Counted from the stretch's first letter, positions 1-10,275 are shown. The stretch: DNA of 64,000 bases from Pseudomonadota bacterium (GCA_021781815.1 JAJXWB010000006.1:1-64000); one strand, 5' to 3'. Notes: a model not told the origin generated them from the sequence alone. Made by a program: numbers and translations.

Positions 1-2
1 AG

Positions 3-329
3 AAAGGCGGGCCCGCGCTGCTGGAGCCGATCCTCGCCGTGTCGATCGCCGTGCCGACCGAAGCCATGTCGCGCGCCACCGCCATCGTGTCCGGCCGGCG
101 CGGCCAGATCCTCGGCTTCGACGGCCGTCCGGGCTGGGAAGGCTGGGACGTGCTGGAGGCGCAGATCCCCGAAGCCGAAATGAGCGGCCTCATCGTCGAC
201 CTGCGCTCGGCCACCTCAGGGGTAGGCGGCTATACCTGCAAATTCGACCATCTGGCGGAAGTGGTCGGCAAGCACGCCGACGCCATCGTGCAGGCGCGGG
301 CGAGCGAGAAGGCGAACGGGGGGCATTGA
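3..329 (+). CDS. Elongation factor G / EF-G-like protein, C-terminal fragment (5' truncated by window)
   Basis: Frame open from window start; LLEPI..V.VP.E..S.....RRGQI.GF...PGWEGWDVLEAQIPEAEMSGLIVDLRSATSG matches EF-G domain IV/V pattern. Confidence 0.8.
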   Translation, partial: KGGPALLEPILAVSIAVPTEAMSRATAIVSGRRGQILGFDGRPGWEGWDVLEAQIPEAEMSGLIVDLRSATSGVGGYTCKFDHLAEVVGKHADAIVQARASEKANGGH

Positions 330-339
330 GCTTCCCCGT

Positions 340-366
340 CCCCTCTCCCGCACCGCGGGAGAGGGG
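340..366. terminator. Strong stem-loop after EF-G gene
   Basis: CCCCTCTCCCGC-acc-GCGGGAGAGGGG, 12-bp perfect stem just downstream of stop; no clear T-run. Confidence 0.4.
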
Positions 367-513
367 GGCCCTCGCGCAGCGAGGATCGGGCAAAGGCGTC
401 GCGATTATGTCAGAGACGGCGGCAGGAAAATCCGTCGTCAGGATCACTTTGGCATGAGTGTAACGCTCGACCTCAAGTCCTTTGGATACGAGCGCGGCGA
501 ACATTGGAGTTCG

Positions 514-1158
514 CTACTCCGCAGCAATCAGCGATCCATCGCTCGCCGAATTATGCCCATAAGTCTTCCAGGACGGAGCATACGTCTCGTCCGCCTGATT
601 GCCCCACACCGTCCAATTCGGCCGCGCGCCGCGTGCGAACAATTCGAGATACGGTCCCGGCGAACAGGCCTCGATAATCTCGTATTGCTCGTCTGGCTTG
701 CGACTGTGTTCGCGCTTGCGCGTCGCGAGCAGATTCACCTGCCGCCGTCCCGGCGCGAGCGTGCGCGCGTTCTTGCCGCGCACGCCGAACAGGACGATCT
801 CCGTGACGTTGCGAAAATAGAATCCGACGCCGCGACCATCCGAACCGCCGTCCTTGCGCACTTTGTGCCAGATGAGGTTCGACTTGTAGCTGAAGCCCCA
901 TGCCTTCATGACCTCCAGCCCTTCGGGCAGGAGCGCGTTGGGAACCCACAGATAAAGATGAGCCGTACTCGCCGCGACATTCGCCACCGGCAGACGCTTG
1001 ATCGCCGCGAGGTCCATCGTGCCGTAGCGGCTGAGACGACGATGCTCGGGCGCGACCTTTCCTGTCTTGTTCTGGAATTGCCAAGGGGGGTCGGCGAGGA
1101 TCGTCTTGAAGGTCTTGCCGCTTGTCTTCGTGAGAAGATCGTCCGAGGCAGAATGCAT
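514..1158 (-). CDS. MT-A70 family adenine-N6 DNA methyltransferase
   Basis: ILADPPWQFQN (DPPW catalytic motif), NLIWHKVRKDGG, GPYLELFARGARPNWTVWGNQ. Confidence 0.85.
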   Translation of the reverse strand: MHSASDDLLTKTSGKTFKTILADPPWQFQNKTGKVAPEHRRLSRYGTMDLAAIKRLPVANVAASTAHLYLWVPNALLPEGLEVMKAWGFSYKSNLIWHKVRKDGGSDGRGVGFYFRNVTEIVLFGVRGKNARTLAPGRRQVNLLATRKREHSRKPDEQYEIIEACSPGPYLELFARGARPNWTVWGNQADETYAPSWKTYGHNSASDGSLIAAE

Positions 1159-1339
1159 ACGTCACCTTCTCGAATCACTTGCCGGCAAGCGCCATCTTCG
1201 CGCAAGGACGAGAATTCACGAACTTGGGACATAAGGTGAACAGTCTCAATCGCCCCTTTCCAAAATTTCATCCGTCCGCCCCTTGTCGTCTCGCCAATGT
1301 AAATGTAAATTACATTCATATCGGCGACCAACAGGGGTC

Positions 1340-1876
1340 ATGCCGATGGAGCGAACCATGAGCGTCTATCAAGGCACTATCGACAACGGACCGCAGCCTT
1401 CCGGGCCTCGCGGCCGGCGCTGCGGCGGGCGGTGGAGGCCCGGCGAACTCGCGGCGATGATCCTCGGCTTCATCTTCTTCTGGCCCCTCGGCCTCGCCAT
1501 CCTCTTCCTGAAGATCTGGCAGAAGCGCGAAGGTCACGGGGGCGATCTCGTCAGCTTCGTGCAGGAAAGGATAAGCAACATGCGAGCTAGGTGCATGAGC
1601 CATCGGGCGCAATGGACGCCAGGCGAATGGGCGCATCGCGAATGGCGCGCCGGCTTCGGTCCCCGTCCCACCGGCAACAGCGCCTTCGACGACTGGCGCG
1701 GCGCCGAACTCGCGCGCCTCGAGGAGGAGCGTCAAAAACTCGTCGCCGCCGAGCGCGAATTCGCCGAGCATCTCGACAAGCTGCGCCGCGCCCGCGACCG
1801 CGAGGAATTCGACAGGTTCATGAACGAGCGCCGCGCCGCCCCGCAGAATCCGGGCGATCAGGGGCCGCAGATCTAA
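1340..1876 (+). CDS. DUF2852 domain membrane protein
   Basis: WRPGELAAMILGFIFFWPLGLAILFLKIW motif typical of DUF2852; start inferred at 1340 or 1358. Confidence 0.7.
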   Translation: MPMERTMSVYQGTIDNGPQPSGPRGRRCGGRWRPGELAAMILGFIFFWPLGLAILFLKIWQKREGHGGDLVSFVQERISNMRARCMSHRAQWTPGEWAHREWRAGFGPRPTGNSAFDDWRGAELARLEEERQKLVAAEREFAEHLDKLRRARDREEFDRFMNERRAAPQNPGDQGPQI

Positions 1877-1890
1877 TTCGATCGACCGGG

Positions 1891-1917
1891 CGCCGGCGGG
1901 GTTTCCGCCGGCGTTTT
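1891..1917 (+). terminator. Rho-independent terminator
   Basis: CGCCGGCGG-ggttt-CCGCCGGCG followed by TTTT. Confidence 0.65.
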
Positions 1918-1938
1918 CATTTGGGCGCGGGGGCGGCC

Positions 1939-4065
1939 ATGAAGACATTTCTCGCCGTCAAAATCACGCTCATCCCTTTCGTCGTTTTCTATGCCCTGCT
2001 TGCGCGCGGCATGCCCGCTCAAGCGATCGCGGGCGGCTTCGCGCTCACCGCCGCGCTCGAACTCTGGCGCCTGTCGCGCCGCGAAATCTTCGTCTTCGAG
2101 ATCGGTTCGCTGGCGATCTTCGCCGGGCTCGGCGCGGGCTATGCCGTCGCGCCCGCCGCGACCGGCGCCAATGCGCTTTGGCTGTCCCTCGCCGGACAGG
2201 GCATCGTCGCGCTCGCCAGCCTCGCGCTGAAGCGGCCGTGGACGTCGGACTATTCGCGCACAGCCTTTCCCGACAACGCCGACACGCCGCAATTCTTCAT
2301 GATCAACGCCGCGCTTTCCGGCCTGTGGGGCGTCCTCTTTCTTGCGCTGGCGGCCGCCCGCGCCCTCGGCGCGCCGGGCTTCGTATCGGTCGCAATCCTG
2401 ATTCCCGGCGCGGCGCTGTCGATCTTCGGCCCGAAGCTCGCCATCCGCGCCGCGCTCGCCCGTATGCTGGCGGCGCGCGAAACCTTTCATTGGGATGCGC
2501 CCGACTTCGATGACGAGAGCGGCGATTGCGATGTGGCGATCGTCGGCGCCGGCATCGGCGGCCTGTCGGCGGCGGCCTTTCTCGCCGACGCCGGCTATCG
2601 CGTGCAGGTCTTCGACCAGCACGCGCTGCCCGGCGGTTACTGCCACCATTATCCCCGCAAGGCGCATTATCAGGGCAAGCCGATCCTCTACCGTTTCGAC
2701 GCCGGCCCGCACGATTTTTCCGGCGTGTGGGAGGGCGGAACGATCATCGGCCTGCTCAAGCGCCTCGGAATCGCCGACCGCATCGAGTGGAGGCGCGTCG
2801 ACCACAGCTACATCACGAAGGACGGGCGCATCGACCCGCCACGCGACTGGTGCGACTACGCGCGGATGCTTGGCGCGAAATTTCCTGAGAGCGCCGCCGG
2901 AATCATGGCCTTGTTCGAGGAGATCGCCGCGATCTTCGAGGACATGTTCTCGACCGGCGCGGGACGGAGCGGCATACCCGGCCTCCCCGCCAGCCTCGAG
3001 GCGATGCTCGCCTTCCCGAACGAGCATCCGCACGGGTTCAAATGGATGGGACGGCCGTTCGACGAACTCGTCGCGACATATGTCTCCGATCCCGGCGCGC
3101 TGAAGGTCATCTATGCGCTGTCGGGCTATCTGCATGACGGATCGGAGACCCTGACCTGCGCGCAGATGGTTCCTATCTTCGGCTATTACTTCAAGGGCGG
3201 CCATTATCCGGTCGGCGGCTCCGGCCGCTTCTCGCTTGCGCTGGTCGAGGCGATCGAGGCGCGTGGCGGCGCGGTGCATCTGAAGACGCCGGTGAAGAGA
3301 ATCCTCGTGAAAAACGGCGCAGCCTGCGGCGTCGAACTGGGACACGGCCGCGTCGTCAGCGCCAAAGCCGTCGTCTCGAACGCCGACTTCCAGCGCACGT
3401 TCAGCGAACTGGTCGGGGCCAAACATACGCCCGCTGGCTTCCGCGCCCGTCTCGCTGCGGCGCAGCCGGCCTGCTCTGCCTTCACCGTGCAACTCGGCGT
3501 TGACTACGTGCCGGACATCAAACCCGCAACGCATCTGATTGATGGCGCCCATATCGGCATCGCCGCCATGTCGCTCGTCGATCCCTCCGCCGCGCCGGAC
3601 GGCCATTCGATCCTCAATCTCATTCGACTCGTGCCGAACGAAAAGGCCCGGACCTGGTTCCCGCCGAAAGGCGGCGGCGACGACTGGAGGGCGTGGCGGC
3701 GATCCGAGGAATACGAGCGGCGCAAGCTGGCGTTCGGCGACGAGATGATCGCAGCCGCGGAGACGCTCCTGCCGGGCTTGCGCGCCCACATCGTCTACCG
3801 CGCCGACGCGAGCCCCGTGACCTACGCCCGCTACGACTGGTCGAGCGCCGGCTCGATCTACGGCCCTTCGTCGCAGGGCAGGCTCAAGGGCTCCAAATCG
3901 CCGGTGCGCAACCTGGTGATCGCCGGCGGCGGCACTGTCGGATCGGGCGTGGAAGCCGTGATTATCTCTGGCGCCGAAGCGGCGGAAGCGCTGGTTCCCG
4001 GCATTCTCGCCCGCGCGCCCGGCGCGAAGGCCGGACAGGCGCTGCCGACGCACACGGCGGCGTGA
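1939..4065 (+). CDS. CrtI/CrtISO-like FAD-dependent oxidoreductase with N-terminal multi-TM domain
   Basis: VAIVGAGIGGLSAAAFLADAGYRVQVFDQHALPGGYCHHY Rossmann motif preceded by about 190 aa of hydrophobic segments; C-term NLVIAGGGTVGSGVEAVIISG. Confidence 0.75.
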   Translation: MKTFLAVKITLIPFVVFYALLARGMPAQAIAGGFALTAALELWRLSRREIFVFEIGSLAIFAGLGAGYAVAPAATGANALWLSLAGQGIVALASLALKRPWTSDYSRTAFPDNADTPQFFMINAALSGLWGVLFLALAAARALGAPGFVSVAILIPGAALSIFGPKLAIRAALARMLAARETFHWDAPDFDDESGDCDVAIVGAGIGGLSAAAFLADAGYRVQVFDQHALPGGYCHHYPRKAHYQGKPILYRFDAGPHDFSGVWEGGTIIGLLKRLGIADRIEWRRVDHSYITKDGRIDPPRDWCDYARMLGAKFPESAAGIMALFEEIAAIFEDMFSTGAGRSGIPGLPASLEAMLAFPNEHPHGFKWMGRPFDELVATYVSDPGALKVIYALSGYLHDGSETLTCAQMVPIFGYYFKGGHYPVGGSGRFSLALVEAIEARGGAVHLKTPVKRILVKNGAACGVELGHGRVVSAKAVVSNADFQRTFSELVGAKHTPAGFRARLAAAQPACSAFTVQLGVDYVPDIKPATHLIDGAHIGIAAMSLVDPSAAPDGHSILNLIRLVPNEKARTWFPPKGGGDDWRAWRRSEEYERRKLAFGDEMIAAAETLLPGLRAHIVYRADASPVTYARYDWSSAGSIYGPSSQGRLKGSKSPVRNLVIAGGGTVGSGVEAVIISGAEAAEALVPGILARAPGAKAGQALPTHTAA

Positions 4066-4185
4066 ACACAGGACTGCGGGCCTGATCTCGCGCGGCGCCC
4101 CTCCCGAAAGCGACACTCCGTCGAAATTTACGCATTAACCTTCTTTTTTTGGCGTGGGTTAACTCAGGCGGCGCATCCGTAACAA

Positions 4186-5145
4186 ATGGCGCGTCGCATT
4201 CTGCCATTCCTCGCTTGCACAGGACTTCTGTCCCTTCTCGCCGGCTGCTCGCTCTACGAGAGGCCGCAGCGGCCGGCCTGGCGCGCGGCGGCGGAAAACG
4301 CCTGCTTCGCCGAGAACCGCATTCAGATCACGGCTTATGTTCAGACCGCCCGCGAAATCGACGGACCGGGCATCTGCGGCCTCACTCACCCGCTGCATGT
4401 CACCGCGCTGCAGGGCGGCGCCGTGCGGCTGAACTCGCGCGCGACGCTCGACTGCTCGATGGTCGCCGAACTTGAGTCCTGGGTCGCCGACGTGATCCAG
4501 CCCTCAGCGCAGGCCCGGTTTGGCCAACCCGTAGTGCAGATCAACACCATGGGCGCATATTCCTGTCGCGGAATGAACAACCAGATCGGCGCGCGCATTT
4601 CGGAGCACGCGTTCGGCAACGCCATCGACATTGGCGGCTTCTTGCTGGCCGATGGACGCGCCATAGTCATCCGCCACGACTGGACGCAAGGCGACGAGCA
4701 GACGCAAGCTTTCCTGCGCGACGCCCAGGGCGGCGCGTGCGACCGCTTCACCACCGTGCTCGCGCCCGGCTCCAACGCATTCCACTACGATCACCTGCAT
4801 GTGGATCTCGCCATGCACGGCAATTCGTCGCGCGGCCTGCGCCGCATCTGCAAACCGACGTTGCAGAACGTCGCGCCGCCGCCGAAACGCGACGATCTGC
4901 CGGACGCGCCCGAGCTGGAAGAAGAAACCGACATTGCGCAGACCAAGCGGTTGCCCGGCGACGCCGCCTACGCCATGCACGCCGCGCCGAGCGGCGGCTT
5001 GCCTCCGCTGGCGCTCCAGCAGCAGCACGATGTGTCGCGCGCTTCAGCGTTTCCTCGCCCTCCCGGAGTGATCCGCGAGGACGGCGCTTTCGATCCGGGC
5101 AGCGATGGCGACGACACGACGTCCGCTATTATGCATAGCCGCTGA
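4186..5145 (+). CDS. Extensin-like C-terminal domain lipoprotein/secreted protein
   Basis: Lipobox-like LLAGC; INTMGAYSCRGMN..IGARISEHAFGNAIDIGGF..DGR, FHYDHLHVDLA. Confidence 0.8.
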   Translation: MARRILPFLACTGLLSLLAGCSLYERPQRPAWRAAAENACFAENRIQITAYVQTAREIDGPGICGLTHPLHVTALQGGAVRLNSRATLDCSMVAELESWVADVIQPSAQARFGQPVVQINTMGAYSCRGMNNQIGARISEHAFGNAIDIGGFLLADGRAIVIRHDWTQGDEQTQAFLRDAQGGACDRFTTVLAPGSNAFHYDHLHVDLAMHGNSSRGLRRICKPTLQNVAPPPKRDDLPDAPELEEETDIAQTKRLPGDAAYAMHAAPSGGLPPLALQQQHDVSRASAFPRPPGVIREDGAFDPGSDGDDTTSAIMHSR

Positions 5146-5248
5146 AAATATCAGCGTTGTGGACAGCACCGCAGCGGTGATTTTATTTGCTTGACTGACG
5201 TAAATGCGCCACCATGGATAGCGTAATCTCCGCCACAGGGAGACGGCC

Positions 5249-5464
5249 ATGGGAAGCTATCGCATCTCGGTCCGTCGCAAAGCGACGGACGACGAACTCT
5301 GCGTGATAGTCCACGACGAAACCGAGCGTTCGCTTGCCGAGATGAGCGCGTTTTCGGCCGAGCACGCGCAGAAGGTGGCGCGCGATCTCGTCAGCCTCGT
5401 GCGCAAGGCCGATCCTGGTTGCGACTTCATGCTCGACCTGCGCGAACGGCCCGCGGCGAACTGA
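5249..5464 (+). CDS. Hypothetical small protein (71 aa)
   Basis: Intact ORF with GGGAGA upstream; no family recognised. Confidence 0.5.
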   Translation: MGSYRISVRRKATDDELCVIVHDETERSLAEMSAFSAEHAQKVARDLVSLVRKADPGCDFMLDLRERPAAN

Positions 5465-5529
5465 CCGCGGCGTCCTCGATGGCGCTGCGCCTCGACATTT
5501 GAATGCCCGGTCGTTGAGCGTTAGACCTC

Positions 5530-6948
5530 GTGATGAGGGACGCCGTGATGACCGCTGTTTCGATCGCTTTTCGTCCGCCTGCGCCGAAACCGCGCGAAAC
5601 GCCGCTCGGCTTCTTCGGCATGATCTCGGCGCTTCGGCGAAATCCGCTCGAAATCTGGACGCGCGCTCATTACGAATTGCCGGTCCTTGTCGGGCGCGGC
5701 GTGATGGGCGATCGCGCCGTCGTCAGCGATCCGATGGGCGTGCGCCGCATATTTCTCGACAACGCCGCCAATTATCGCAAGGACGACCTCCAGTTGCGCG
5801 TGCTCCGGCCCGCGCTCGGCAACGGGCTTCTGACCAGCGAGGGCGACGAATGGCGCGCGCAGCGGCGCTCGCTTGCGCCTCTCTTCACGCCGCGGCAGGT
5901 CGCAGCCTTCGGCGAGGCCATGGCTCAAGCGACGCGCGAAGGCGTTGAACGATTTGATCGTCGCCGCCCCGGCCAGCGGATCGACATGGCGCAGGAAATG
6001 GCGCGGTTGACGCTCGAAATCCTCGAACACACATTGTTCTCGCAAGGACTGGGTCGCGACACCGGCGAATTCCAGCGCGCGGTGACGCACTATTTCGATA
6101 CGGTCGGTCGAATTGATCCATTCGATCTGCTTGGCCTCCCGCAGTTTCTGCCGCGGCTGGGCCGGCTGCGCGGTCGCGCGACGCTCGATTGGTTCGCGCG
6201 CGCCGTCGACGACATCGTCGCCGCGCGCCGCAGTCTGATCGAAAGCGGCGAGACACCGCCGCGCGACGTGCTCACGCTCCTGCTCGAAGCGCAGGATCCG
6301 GAGACCGGCCAGGGCATGCGCGAGGACGACTTGCGCGCCAACATTGTCACCTTCATTGGCGCCGGCCATGAGACAACGGCCAATGCGCTGACCTGGACCT
6401 TCTATCTCCTGTCGCAGGCGCAGGATTGGCGCGAAAAGGTCGAGGCCGAGGCGCAGGCGCAACTCGACGCCGGGCCGATCGACACATTGCCCGAGCGCAT
6501 GCCCGTCACAAGGGCCGTCTTCGAAGAGGCCCTGCGGCTTTACCCGCCCGCGGCCTTCCTGAGCCGCGCCGCGATCGCCGACGACGAAATCAGCGGCAAG
6601 CTCATCCGCGCCGGAACCGTGGTCACGGTCTCGCCCTTCCTGCTGCACCGCCATCGCAAGCTCTGGCGCGAACCTGATCTGTTCGATCCGACGCGCTTCC
6701 TCGGGGAAAACCGCGACAAGATCGATCGCTACGCCTACATCCCGTTTGGCGCGGGGCCGCGCATCTGCATCGGCATGGGCTTTGCCATGCAGGAGGCGCT
6801 CATCGTCATCGCGCATCTCGCAAGGCGTTTCCGCTTCGACCTGGCGCCGGGACACCGGGTTCACGCGGTTCAGCGCGTCACGCTGAGGCCGCAGGGCGGC
6901 ATGCCGATGGTCATCAGGCCGTTGCAGCCGCAGATCACGAGCGCATGA
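5530..6948 (+). CDS. Cytochrome P450
   Basis: I-helix FIGAGHETTANALTW; ExxR EEALRLYPP; heme loop FGAGPRICIGMGFAMQE. Confidence 0.93.
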   Translation: MMRDAVMTAVSIAFRPPAPKPRETPLGFFGMISALRRNPLEIWTRAHYELPVLVGRGVMGDRAVVSDPMGVRRIFLDNAANYRKDDLQLRVLRPALGNGLLTSEGDEWRAQRRSLAPLFTPRQVAAFGEAMAQATREGVERFDRRRPGQRIDMAQEMARLTLEILEHTLFSQGLGRDTGEFQRAVTHYFDTVGRIDPFDLLGLPQFLPRLGRLRGRATLDWFARAVDDIVAARRSLIESGETPPRDVLTLLLEAQDPETGQGMREDDLRANIVTFIGAGHETTANALTWTFYLLSQAQDWREKVEAEAQAQLDAGPIDTLPERMPVTRAVFEEALRLYPPAAFLSRAAIADDEISGKLIRAGTVVTVSPFLLHRHRKLWREPDLFDPTRFLGENRDKIDRYAYIPFGAGPRICIGMGFAMQEALIVIAHLARRFRFDLAPGHRVHAVQRVTLRPQGGMPMVIRPLQPQITSA

Positions 6949-7012
6949 CCCCGTCCACGGCGCCTTCGCTTACGCCGCCCTGATGCGTTAGTCTCCGCAT
7001 GACGGAGACATC

Positions 7013-7894
7013 ATGTCGAAAAAACACAGGCGCGCGAGCAGGCCACGCCGACTCAATCTCGGCGGGCGCGAGATCGAATCCTACGGCCTGCGAACCGACT
7101 TTTGGGCCGACATCAACCACCGCAGTCTGACCGCGCGCTGGCCCACGTTCATCGCCGGCGCGACCGTCGCATTTCTGCTGCTCAATTGCCTGTTCGCAGC
7201 GATCTTCATGCTCGGCGCACAACCAGTGGCCAATGCGTCCGGCGACTTTCTGCACTATTTCTATTTCAGCATCGAGACGCTCGCGACCGTCGGCTATGGG
7301 GACATGCACCCGCAGACACACTACGGCCACATCGTCGCAAGTGTGGAAATGTTTGTCGGAATCTTCGCTACCGCCGTTTTGACCGGCCTCATTTTTTATC
7401 GTTTCTCGCGCCCCCGCGCGCGGTTTCTGTTCGCCGAACGCGCCGTCGTCACGCGTCATGAAGGCCGGCTGAGCCTGATGTTGCGGGTGGCCAACGAAAG
7501 GCTCAACCCGATCGCCAACCCCAGCGCAAAAGCCTGGCTGGCGACGACGGTCATTACGGCGGAAGGCGAGTCGTTTCGACGCTTCGCCGAGCTTCCGCTC
7601 CTCCGCGCGCAATCGCCTCTGTTCGTGCTGAGCTGGACGATCATCCACGACATAGATGCCGCGAGCCCCCTGCACGGGATCGACGCCGCCGCGCTGGAGG
7701 CGATGCAGGGCTCGGTGCTCGTGACGATCGAGGGCTACGACGAAACGTCGACGCAGACCGTCCGTGCGCGAAAAACCTACATGTCATCCGACATCGTGTT
7801 CGGCGAGCGTTATGTCGATGTGCTCGAATCGCAGGATGAGGACCGGGTGCGCGTAAACTACACCAGGTTCCACTTGACCGAGCCGGACGAATAA
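7013..7894 (+). CDS. KirBac-type inward-rectifier potassium channel
   Basis: Selectivity filter IETLATVGYGDMHPQTHYGH plus Kir C-terminal domain (RLSLMLRVANERLNPI.....A...). Confidence 0.88.
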   Translation: MSKKHRRASRPRRLNLGGREIESYGLRTDFWADINHRSLTARWPTFIAGATVAFLLLNCLFAAIFMLGAQPVANASGDFLHYFYFSIETLATVGYGDMHPQTHYGHIVASVEMFVGIFATAVLTGLIFYRFSRPRARFLFAERAVVTRHEGRLSLMLRVANERLNPIANPSAKAWLATTVITAEGESFRRFAELPLLRAQSPLFVLSWTIIHDIDAASPLHGIDAAALEAMQGSVLVTIEGYDETSTQTVRARKTYMSSDIVFGERYVDVLESQDEDRVRVNYTRFHLTEPDE

Positions 7895-7954
7895 TCCGGT
7901 CATTGGCGCGCCACAATCGAGCGCAAAGCATCGCGTCCCCGAACAGAGGCGCTT

Positions 7955-9574
7955 ATGAACATCATCCGGCTCGCATTCACGCCACGTTACGCGCCGCTCA
8001 CGCTCAGCGTCGTTTGCTCGCCGGTCTTTCTGGCGATCGCCGCGGTCTCTCCCATATTCGGCGGCTTCTTCACCCTTCTCGCATGCGTGTTCGCCATGCT
8101 CGCCGGTCTGGGCATATACGACCTGCGCCAGGAGAAGCACGCGATCCTGCGCACGCATCCCATCGCCGGACATCTGCGCTTTCTCCTCGAAGAACTGCGA
8201 CCGGAAATTCGGCAGTACTTCTTCGAGGACGACAAGAGCGGAACGCCGTTCAGCCGCGACGAACGCGCTCTTGTCTATCAGCGCGCCAAGAGCCAGCTCG
8301 ACAAGCGCCCATTCGGCACCGAACAGCGCGTCTATGCCGAAGGCTTCGAGTTCCTCCGCCATTCAATCTTTCCGAGACCGGTATGCAGAGAGTCGTTTCG
8401 CGTCGATATCGGCCCAGCCTGCGCAAAGCCGTATTCCGCGTCGATATTCAATATCTCGGCTCTGAGCTTCGGCGCATTGAGCGCGAATGCGATCCGAGCG
8501 CTCAACGCCGGCGCGCGCCGCGGAAATTTCGCGCACGATACCGGCGAAGGCGGCGTCAGCCCCTATCATCGCGAAAATGGCGGCGATCTCATTTGGGAAA
8601 TCGGCTCCGGCTATTTCGGCTGCCGAACCGTGGACGGCCGTTTTTCACCGGATCTTTTCGCCAGGACAGCCGCCAATCCGCAAATCAAGATGGTCGAGCT
8701 GAAATTGAGTCAGGGCGCGAAACCCGGTCACGGCGGCGTCTTGCCGGCGGCGAAACTCACTCCGGAAATCGCCGCGATCCGCGGCGTGCCGCTCGGGCAG
8801 GACTGCGTCTCGCCGGCCTCGCATTCCGTGTTTTCCACCCCGATCGAACTGGTGAAGTTCATCGACGAGATGCGCAGGCTCTCCGGCGGCAAACCCGCCG
8901 GATTCAAGCTCTGCATCGGCCAGCCCATCGAATTCCTGGCGATCGTCAAAGCGATGCTGGAGACGGGCTCGCATCCGGACTTCATCGTCGTCGATGGCAA
9001 GGAAGGCGGGACAGGCGCGGCGCCGCTCGAATTCATGGACCATCTTGGCATGCCGATGCGCGACGGCCTCAATTTCGTACACAACGCGCTGGTCGGCGCG
9101 GGCCTGCGCGACCGAATCCGGATCGGCGCCGCCGGAAAGATCGTCAGCGCCTTTGACATTGCGCGCGCGGTCGCACTCGGCGCCGACTGGTGCAACGCCG
9201 CGCGCGGCTTCATGTTTGCGCTCGGATGTCTGCAGTCGCAGACCTGCCACACCGATCGCTGCCCGACCGGCGTCGCAACCCAGGACGAAAATCGCGCCCG
9301 CGGCCTCGTCGTCCCGGACAAGGCGGCGCGTGTTGCGAATTTCCACCGCGCGACGCTGGAAACCTTGGCGGAACTCACGGCCGCCGCCGGCCTGGACCAC
9401 CCGGGCGGCCTGACGACCGCACATTTCGCGCGCCGGGTTTCGCCAAGCGATATTTGCGGCTTCGATGAATTGTATCCGGCTCTGGCCCCGGGCGAACTGG
9501 TCGCAGGAACGGACAAACGCCGCCTTGCGGAGGCATGGAGCAAAGCCCGCCCCGACAGCTTTGCATTCGCCTGA
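7955..9574 (+). CDS. FMN-binding glutamate synthase family protein
   Basis: SFGALSANAIRALNAGARRGNFAHDTGEGGVSPYH; KEGGTGAAPLEFMDHLGMPMRDGL; CHTDRCPTGVATQD. Confidence 0.88.
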   Translation: MNIIRLAFTPRYAPLTLSVVCSPVFLAIAAVSPIFGGFFTLLACVFAMLAGLGIYDLRQEKHAILRTHPIAGHLRFLLEELRPEIRQYFFEDDKSGTPFSRDERALVYQRAKSQLDKRPFGTEQRVYAEGFEFLRHSIFPRPVCRESFRVDIGPACAKPYSASIFNISALSFGALSANAIRALNAGARRGNFAHDTGEGGVSPYHRENGGDLIWEIGSGYFGCRTVDGRFSPDLFARTAANPQIKMVELKLSQGAKPGHGGVLPAAKLTPEIAAIRGVPLGQDCVSPASHSVFSTPIELVKFIDEMRRLSGGKPAGFKLCIGQPIEFLAIVKAMLETGSHPDFIVVDGKEGGTGAAPLEFMDHLGMPMRDGLNFVHNALVGAGLRDRIRIGAAGKIVSAFDIARAVALGADWCNAARGFMFALGCLQSQTCHTDRCPTGVATQDENRARGLVVPDKAARVANFHRATLETLAELTAAAGLDHPGGLTTAHFARRVSPSDICGFDELYPALAPGELVAGTDKRRLAEAWSKARPDSFAFA

Positions 9575-9606
9575 AGCAGCGCGACCGGCCGCCGATCCAG
9601 GACGGC

Positions 9607-10275
9607 TCACCGTCGATAGGCGATCAGGAACACACGCACCGCATCGTCGACGGTTTTTTCGATGTCGGCCAACGGCGGCGGCGGCGAACCGCAGAACAGC
9701 ATCCTGCGAAACAGGGAGCCCTGCGCCAGATTGAAGAATTGCACCGCGGCGGCGTCGAGATCGGCGACAGCGAGAACCCCCTCCGCAACCTTGCGTCGAA
9801 GCCATGCGGCCAGACGCTCCTGCCCGAACTGCGGACCCGCCTCATAGAACACCTGCCCGATTTCCGGGAATTTGGACGCGGCGGCGATGATGGTCCTGAC
9901 CTGTGCGACATGGGCGGGATCGAGCATGACCTTCATCAGGTTGACGCCCATGCGCCGCAGCGCCTCGTCCACCGGGCCGTCGTGATCGTCATAGGCGCCG
10001 AGCTGTTCCGCCTGCGCCCGCCTGTCCTCGCGCACCAGCGCGGCGAACAGCGCCTCCTTCGAAGGGAAATGCGAATAGATCGTGCCCTTCGACACGCCCG
10101 CGACACGCGCGATATCGTTCATCGATGCGCCGTCGAAACCATCGGCAAGAAAAACTTTACGCGCGCCATCTAGGATCTGACGCGCCTTGGCGCTGTCGAT
10201 CCCGGCGTCCGGCGCCTCGGCCTGATGAAAGACCTCAATCGCCAGGGCGGGATTATCGGCAGAAATGAAAGACAT
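9607..10275 (-). CDS. TetR/AcrR family transcriptional regulator
   Basis: ILDGARKVFLADGFDGASMNDIARVAGVSKGTIYSHFPSKEALFAALV; start at ATG 10275 preferred over GTG at 10302. Confidence 0.9.
   Translation of the reverse strand: MSFISADNPALAIEVFHQAEAPDAGIDSAKARQILDGARKVFLADGFDGASMNDIARVAGVSKGTIYSHFPSKEALFAALVREDRRAQAEQLGAYDDHDGPVDEALRRMGVNLMKVMLDPAHVAQVRTIIAAASKFPEIGQVFYEAGPQFGQERLAAWLRRKVAEGVLAVADLDAAAVQFFNLAQGSLFRRMLFCGSPPPPLADIEKTVDDAVRVFLIAYRR

Noticed and set aside
1591-4116. Long antisense or off-frame ORFs (e.g. 1873..4116 minus, 747 aa)
   Set aside because: Typical of high-GC codon bias opposite a real gene; no recognisable domain, and the sense frame encodes a clear FAD enzyme.
5521-6864. 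447-aa minus-strand ORF over the P450
   Set aside because: Antisense to a gene with unmistakable P450 motifs; no domain signature.
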